This document shows, piece by piece, positions 32,796 through 36,751 of a DNA stretch of 36,751 bases. The position numbers and the translations under genes were made by a program. The DNA is from [Clostridium] aminophilum (GTDB lineage: Bacteria; Bacillota; Clostridia; Lachnospirales; Lachnospiraceae), in NCBI RefSeq assembly GCF_900101295.1, contig NZ_FOIL01000032.1, forward strand, positions 1 to 36,751, in the 5' to 3' direction. The first letter of the stretch is position 1; each line of letters starts with the position of its first letter. A model generated the notes under the pieces. It made no database searches. It was not told where the DNA came from and worked only from the letters and a program-made list of their open reading frames with translations.

Positions 32796-32847
32796 GTTTT
32801 ATGATGGTTGCCTCTTTCAGTTCTTTGTCAAATACATATTCCTGCAC
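32767..32847 (-). pseudogene. First 26 codons of an interrupted third gene of the flavin reductase operon
   Basis: A GTG at 32847, spaced seven bases from GGAGG and three bases after the cupin stop, opens a frame reading VQEYVFDKELKEATIIKRN before it runs out of frame into the VirD4 fragment and ends at 32767. The good ribosome site and tight spacing say it was a real gene whose body was removed by the conjugative-element junction at about 32790. Family unknown. Confidence 0.5.
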
Positions 32848-32849
32848 TT

Positions 32850-33188
32850 TCACACCTCCGCAGCCTTCGGCACAACAGTAAAGATTATCAGATCTTCGTC
32901 ACCGTCATTTATGATGCTGTGTGCCTGTCCGTTCCTGCAGTAGTGGCACGTTCCGGGTACAAGCATTTCCTCTTCTCCGTCACAGATCGCTATGCCATGC
33001 CCGCTGATCACATAATTGATATCGGAGCTGCCTGTGTGTTTATGCCTTCCGATAGAACCGCCCGGATGAATGCGGCAATAGACCATCCTATTCTCCGTAT
33101 CCACATACATCCTTGATGACATAGTACCGGTACCATCATTCATGCCCGGACAGGTGATCTCCTGCATAGAATTGAAGTCAAGCAGCAT
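32850..33188 (-). CDS. Cupin-domain protein
   Basis: A 112-residue single-domain cupin: HPGGSIGRHKHTGSSDINYV is motif 1 with H, H and the acidic position, and GTCHYCRNGQAHSIIN is motif 2, so a metal site is likely. GGAGGG lies just before the ATG, which follows the flavin reductase stop directly (TAA ATG). Probably binds or modifies a small molecule handled by the flavin enzyme. Confidence 0.85.
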   Translation of the reverse strand: MLLDFNSMQEITCPGMNDGTGTMSSRMYVDTENRMVYCRIHPGGSIGRHKHTGSSDINYVISGHGIAICDGEEEMLVPGTCHYCRNGQAHSIINDGDEDLIIFTVVPKAAEV

Positions 33189-33638
33189 TTACATCCCTCC
33201 AAGATCAGCAATGTGAAGGGCGGGAACATCATTCTCATTTCCAGAAAGCATCTCAAGGCATACCATGTTTGTCGTATCCACACCCTCAATCTTAACACTC
33301 TTTATCACACGGCACTTGATTGCCGTTCTTGCACCGTCGATCAGGATAGCCCCATCGTCCTCTGCGCATGGGATGTTTACAAGTTTATCTACAGTATCCG
33401 AATGCTTCTCCATATCTCCCAAAGTAAAGCAGACCATCTGCTGTCCATTTGCAAGATTGGAGAAGCCGACAATATCGCCCTCTTCTATGGCGTTCCCTGT
33501 ACTGCTCTGTCCGCCGACTGCGCACAGGATGTGATCAGCAGAGATCTGTGTAGCCCATGCAACACACATTCCATAGCGCTTTCCATTCTTTTTCATTGCC
33601 AATACATTTACATTATGATCGATTGCTTTGATATCCAT
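33189..33638 (-). CDS. Flavin reductase-like (flavoredoxin-type) protein
   Basis: A 149-residue FMN-binding split-barrel protein: GMCVAWATQISADHILCAV, then SSTGNAIEEGDIVGFSNLA and the C-terminal CLEMLSGNENDVP. The family passes electrons through FMN. AGGAGG precedes the ATG at 33638. It is first of an operon with the cupin and a truncated third gene, and divergent from a TetR regulator whose likely operator lies in its promoter. Confidence 0.85.
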   Translation of the reverse strand: MDIKAIDHNVNVLAMKKNGKRYGMCVAWATQISADHILCAVGGQSSTGNAIEEGDIVGFSNLANGQQMVCFTLGDMEKHSDTVDKLVNIPCAEDDGAILIDGARTAIKCRVIKSVKIEGVDTTNMVCLEMLSGNENDVPALHIADLGGM

Positions 33639-33658
33639 CTTATTTCCTCCTGTGATTG

Positions 33659-33756
33659 ACTTTAAGCAACATTTGTTGCATAATCAAGATATCACAAACA
33701 AGAAACCATTTCAACACTCCAGGTGCCAGGTGCAACAAAACCAAATAAATTGTTGC
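33659..33756. promoter_or_regulatory. Divergent TetR control region with GCAAC/GTTGC half-sites
   Basis: On the minus strand TTGATT (33682-33687) and TAAAGT (33659-33664), spacer 17, make a promoter for the flavin reductase. Its spacer holds GCAAC attt GTTGC (33666-33679). A second pair, GCAAC at 33732-33736 and GTTGC at 33752-33756, lies just before the TetR ribosome site. The outer TTAAGCAACA and TGTTGCTTAA elements are exact complements. This suggests one regulator acts on both directions. Confidence 0.6.
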
Positions 33757-33771
33757 TTAACAGGAGACGCT

Positions 33772-34332
33772 ATGAAACATAAAAATGTTACCAACGAAAT
33801 GATAAGGGATTATGTCGTGGAAGCCCTGCTTATTCTCATGCATACAAAAGATTACAACAATATCACCATCGGTCAGATCACGGAAAAAGCAGGAGTGAAC
33901 CGATCCACATATTACCGCAACTTTGACTCCAAGGAGGATATCATCCGCCGCTTCTATGCCAGGCTCCTCGAAAAGAGCCTCGACAGTATGGATGAGAATG
34001 TCAAAGCATCCACGCGAAGCTATCTAAGAGTCCATTTCAACACTTTTTATGAGAAAAAGGATGAACTGCTTCTCATCCATAAAGCAGGGCTTTCTTATCT
34101 TCTCCTTGACGTACTTAACATGATCTTCATAGACAAGCAGCATCTGGAGCATGATTTCATCAAAGAGATTTCCGTATATTATCATACCGGCGGAATCTTT
34201 AATTCTTTTCTTCTCTGGTTTGAAAAAGGAATGTCGATTTCACCAGATGACTTTGCCAGCATCTGTGCGGAAATCTATCCAAGTGAGAAAAAGCCCATGC
34301 TTCCTATTCTTCTGCAAAAGAAAAACAAGTGA
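33772..34332 (+). CDS. TetR-family regulator
   Basis: A 186-residue TetR protein: HTH at about residues 25-55 (ITIGQITEKAGVNRSTYYRN), then an all-helical ligand domain with YYHTGGIFNSFLLWFEKG, as in the TetR-C type of many Firmicutes. The ATG at 33772 has AGGAG six bases upstream. The frame is open further back, but that part overlaps the operator region. Divergent from the flavin reductase/cupin operon, its probable target. Confidence 0.9.
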   Translation: MKHKNVTNEMIRDYVVEALLILMHTKDYNNITIGQITEKAGVNRSTYYRNFDSKEDIIRRFYARLLEKSLDSMDENVKASTRSYLRVHFNTFYEKKDELLLIHKAGLSYLLLDVLNMIFIDKQHLEHDFIKEISVYYHTGGIFNSFLLWFEKGMSISPDDFASICAEIYPSEKKPMLPILLQKKNK

Positions 34333-34374
34333 GTGGCTTTTGTTTACCTCTCACTTGTCTATGATAATAATAGC

Positions 34375-34451
34375 ACCGTTAAATCTGTAAGAAAAGTGCT
34401 AATGTCGGTCGAGACGAGACAAAACGAGTCAAAACGAGACAATGTCGGTCA
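34375..34451. repeat. Dispersed direct repeat with internal GACGAGAC units, copy 2
   Basis: Near-identical to 27615-27681, with an extra CGAGACAATG unit. It touches the last codons of the SirTM gene. With copy 1 it brackets the 6.8-kb block from the flavoprotein gene to TetR. Confidence 0.8.
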
Positions 34452-35465
34452 GGACTCTTGTAATATGGTTGCAATATCACCATCAATACATATACTTCTA
34501 TCTGCAATTTCCTCTGGGCAGAATGATTCACCATAATTTAAGCAGGCATATACCGCCTTCTCGTTTGCCAATGTCATCTGCCAGAACGGATACTTTATTA
34601 TTACAGGCGTATTAGCTCCTACTCCCAGCTCAAGATAAAGAACATGAAGATTCTCATGTCTACGAATAAAATCAGAATATGCTGCAGATGCCCTATGCCA
34701 TCCTTCATCTTCGACAAAAGAATCATCCGCTCTCAAATTCATAGTCATATCAGAGCCGTCATCAGGACACTTTGGAATCATCTTAGAAGGAATTTCCATC
34801 AGTAGCTTACCATCAATCGGTACCTGAAATACTCCCTGATCATCTCTTACAAAACCTTGTGCTTCCATAGCTTTCATTACCCACTCTTCATTATCAAAGG
34901 TTTTCTGAATATCAGGATTCACGCTCTGAAACAAACCATAATCACCCTGAGTATAGAACAGTCTTTTCTTGTCAAAACCTGCTCTTTGAAACTGGTGATC
35001 TACATTTGTTGTGATAACAAAATAATCCTTATCGGAAACAATCTTAAGAAGATCCCTATACACTGGCCTTGGAGCATCAATATATCTGTTAAAATAAATA
35101 TGTCTCGCCCACCAGGCCCAGCGTATTTCTTCGCTCGGAAACGGATAGAAACCACCTGAATACATATCCCTGACACCAAATCTTTTGACAAAATCAAAGA
35201 AGTAATTTTCAAAACGTTCGCCACTGTAAGTAAACCCTGCTGATGTTGATAATCCTGCACCCGCACCTATAACAATGGCATCTGCTTCCTTGATTTCTGT
35301 TTTAAGTCTGCTTATCTGTTCTTCTTTGCTTCCCTTACCATAGGACATGCTTCTAGTAAAGTATCTCACAGCATTCATTCCTTTCTCTATAGTTTCCTGA
35401 TAACCATTAGGCATATCATCATATAAGTTTTTCATAAATGGCCTTATCTTCGTCTTTAAAAACAT
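34449..35465 (-). CDS. SirTM-class sirtuin (Sir2 family), degenerate zinc site
   Basis: A 338-residue Sir2-family protein. GAGAGLSTSAGFTYSG (67-82) binds NAD, ITTNVDHQFQRAG (151-163) is the second motif, and YTQGDYG (171-177) has Gln where classical deacetylases have the catalytic His, as in macrodomain-linked SirTM proteins that act as protein ADP-ribosyltransferases. The family usually has two CxxC pairs; here the first reads QSVNPD and the second CPDDG, leaving one cysteine. The start is 35465 (GGGTGAT upstream) or ATG 35435 (AAGG upstream). It overlaps the macrodomain gene by 17-47 bases, so both act in one pathway. Confidence 0.88.
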   Translation of the reverse strand: MFLKTKIRPFMKNLYDDMPNGYQETIEKGMNAVRYFTRSMSYGKGSKEEQISRLKTEIKEADAIVIGAGAGLSTSAGFTYSGERFENYFFDFVKRFGVRDMYSGGFYPFPSEEIRWAWWARHIYFNRYIDAPRPVYRDLLKIVSDKDYFVITTNVDHQFQRAGFDKKRLFYTQGDYGLFQSVNPDIQKTFDNEEWVMKAMEAQGFVRDDQGVFQVPIDGKLLMEIPSKMIPKCPDDGSDMTMNLRADDSFVEDEGWHRASAAYSDFIRRHENLHVLYLELGVGANTPVIIKYPFWQMTLANEKAVYACLNYGESFCPEEIADRSICIDGDIATILQES

Positions 35466-36222
35466 TGAATATCACCCTTTCTACCTTACCAGGATTATCA
35501 CGAAGCCATTCTGATACAGTCTTAACGGCAATCTCAGCTGCTTTTTTGTTAGGAAAATGAAATACCCCTGTCGAAATACAGCAAAAAGCAACGCTCTTCA
35601 GGCCATTTTCAGCACACATATCCAAAGTGTTTCTATAGCAGTTCTCCAAATCCTTTTCAAATTTATCCGTAAGTTTGTACTGGACAATTGGTCCTACTAT
35701 ATGAATTACTTTCTTTGCCGGAAGATTATACGCTTCAGTGAGCATTGGAACGGCAGTAGGCTGTTCATAGTCTCTTCCGTATCTTATTCGAAGTTCATTC
35801 ATCTGCCTGTAGCACTCAGCTCTTAATTGCACTCCTGCAAAAGTATGGATACAGTTATCTATGCAAGTATGCATCGGAACAAAACAACCAAGCATCTGCG
35901 AATTAGCGGCATTAACAATAGCATCCACCGAAAGTCTTGTGATATCCCCTTGCCAAATAGAAAGTCCATCCCTGATAACCGGGATGTCTGATAGATTCAC
36001 CACACCCTTTTCAGCTGCTCTCTCTAATAAATATTCATCCTGTACTTTCATTACATCAGAGGACAATTCTTTCGGCATACGGATATTCATAAGTGACCTT
36101 AAGATTCGTCTTTTATCTTCCGTACTATTTGGCGTCTGTATTTCCTTATATTCATCAGAATCTGCCTTGAATCCTTCTACAAGATAATCAAGACGTTCTT
36201 CCTGTGTTTTATTATTAGACAT
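35419..36222 (-). CDS. Zinc-type macrodomain protein-ADP-ribose hydrolase
   Basis: A 267-residue hydrolase that would remove ADP-ribose from proteins. A helical N-terminal region of about 85 residues is followed by a macrodomain starting at IWQGDITRLSVDAIVNAANS. C113, H118 and C120 in GCFVPMHTC are the zinc ligands of SirTM-linked macrodomains, and CISTGVFHFP is the second binding loop. The ATG at 36222 has AAGG nine bases upstream; the earlier ATG abuts that site. In Staphylococcus and Streptococcus such hydrolases reverse SirTM modification of GcvH-L lipoyl carrier; no GcvH-L or LplA gene is seen here. Confidence 0.9.
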   Translation of the reverse strand: MSNNKTQEERLDYLVEGFKADSDEYKEIQTPNSTEDKRRILRSLMNIRMPKELSSDVMKVQDEYLLERAAEKGVVNLSDIPVIRDGLSIWQGDITRLSVDAIVNAANSQMLGCFVPMHTCIDNCIHTFAGVQLRAECYRQMNELRIRYGRDYEQPTAVPMLTEAYNLPAKKVIHIVGPIVQYKLTDKFEKDLENCYRNTLDMCAENGLKSVAFCCISTGVFHFPNKKAAEIAVKTVSEWLRDNPGKVERVIFNVFKDEDKAIYEKLI

Positions 36223-36237
36223 ATTCCGCATCCTTCT

Positions 36238-36270
36238 AAAAAAGACTCTGAAGTAAACACCTCAGAGTCT
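36238..36270 (-). terminator. Intrinsic terminator/attenuator between Rrf2 and the macrodomain gene
   Basis: On the minus strand AGACTCTGA pairs perfectly with TCAGAGTCT around a 10-base loop and is followed by six T, immediately before AGAAGG, the ribosome site of the macrodomain gene. Downstream genes need either read-through or a promoter made of little more than the terminator itself. Confidence 0.8.
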
Positions 36271-36275
36271 CATTG

Positions 36276-36716
36276 TTAAGCTTCTTTTGCCAACAGTTCC
36301 TGCATTCCGGATCTTAAATCATTAAGAGTGTATTTTTTCATCTCTGATTCCATCGCTTCCTGGATGCTTTTCAACTTATCATCCAAAAGTAAATGGATAT
36401 TCCTACCAACAGGACACTCTGGATTTGGTGATTCATGAAATCTAAATAAATCTCCATCCTCCAAAGGCTCAATTGCCTGATACACATCATAAAAAGTTAT
36501 GTCTTTAAGATCTCTTGTAAGCTCTATTCCGCCTGTTCCTCTGATAACATTTATTAGTCCTGCGTTCTTAAGCTGAGTAAGTATCTTTCTAATGATGACG
36601 GGATTCGTATTTATACTGGCGGCAAGAAAATCGCTCGTTACCTTGTGTTCATCTTTAAATGTATCCACACATGTAAAAATATGAAGTGCAACCGTAAATC
36701 TGCTTGATATCTGCAT
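36276..36716 (-). CDS. Rrf2-family regulator
   Basis: A 146-residue winged-helix regulator: SRFTVALHIFTCVDTF at the start, TSDFLAASINTNPVIIRKIL in the recognition region and GLINVIRGTGGIELTRDLK in the wing. Only one cysteine (PNPECPVG) is in the loop where iron-sulfur Rrf2 proteins have three, so it is closer to YwnA/redox-sensing types. The ATG at 36716 follows GGAGAG by eight bases. Its gene precedes the macrodomain-SirTM pair, separated by a terminator, and probably controls it. The window ends 35 bases upstream. Confidence 0.88.
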   Translation of the reverse strand: MQISSRFTVALHIFTCVDTFKDEHKVTSDFLAASINTNPVIIRKILTQLKNAGLINVIRGTGGIELTRDLKDITFYDVYQAIEPLEDGDLFRFHESPNPECPVGRNIHLLLDDKLKSIQEAMESEMKKYTLNDLRSGMQELLAKEA

Positions 36717-36751
36717 TTTTAATCTCTCCATTCCATTTTGGTCGGCGCAGA

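Noticed and set aside
34325-34358. Hairpin ACAAGTGAG/CTCACTTGT at the end of the TetR gene
   Set aside because: Real nine-base stem but no U-run follows, so not called a terminator.
27615-34451. Possible CRISPR array from repeated GACGAGAC/ACGAGTC units
   Set aside because: Units are too short, irregular and without spacers; only two dispersed copies exist. No cas genes are present.

Overview
The window looks like a chromosomal segment of an anaerobic, low-GC Gram-positive bacterium of the class Clostridia, probably a Lachnospiraceae-type gut organism. This is inferred from the gene families (CitMHS transporter, DUF1461 membrane protein, fused MEMO/AMMECR1 protein, radical SAM mobile pair, many MerR/LysR cassettes), strong AGGAGG-type ribosome binding sites and ATG/GTG/TTG start use. 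No rRNA, tRNA or CRISPR array is visible.

There are two compositional halves. Positions 1 to about 14.5 kb are visibly GC-richer and hold ordinary metabolic genes, nearly all on the minus strand: a DUF1461 membrane protein; a MEMO-AMMECR1 fusion; a small membrane protein; rfbBA (dTDP-sugar synthesis) behind a promoter whose 19-bp spacer holds a perfect palindrome of MerR-operator type; a MerR-methyltransferase fusion; a citrate-type lyase operon (citD-citE-citF-CitMHS transporter) with a divergent LysR regulator; an uncharacterised 192-residue protein; and deoC.

From about 14.5 kb to the right end the DNA is much more AT-rich and reads as an accessory island of small 'regulator plus enzyme' cassettes separated by repeats and broken genes. 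In order it holds: a scar zone (EcsC-like, RhuM and PrsW-like fragments and a REPIN-like hairpin, 14.66-15.69 kb); a GNAT/SDR pair; a P-loop kinase; a MarR-controlled pair of radical SAM proteins matching the 'radical SAM mobile pair' system, with a 19-bp perfect inverted-repeat operator; a CatA-like acetyltransferase; a DUF4143 ATPase; PhzF; a MerR/YoaP-acetyltransferase pair; LysR with a flavodoxin/NTF2-like/aldo-keto reductase operon; LysR with an alpha/beta-hydrolase/lipoprotein/flavoprotein operon; a nitroreductase; a conjugative VirD4 remnant; TetR with a flavin reductase/cupin operon; and Rrf2 with a macrodomain hydrolase and a SirTM-class sirtuin.

Two pairs of near-identical direct repeats (20633/24631 and 27615/34375) bracket 4.0-kb and 6.8-kb blocks of this island, which suggests that it grew in modules. 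The best candidates for an unusual system are the radical SAM pair, the MerR-type promoter in front of rfbBA, and a macrodomain-SirTM operon in which the sirtuin has lost most of its zinc cysteines.
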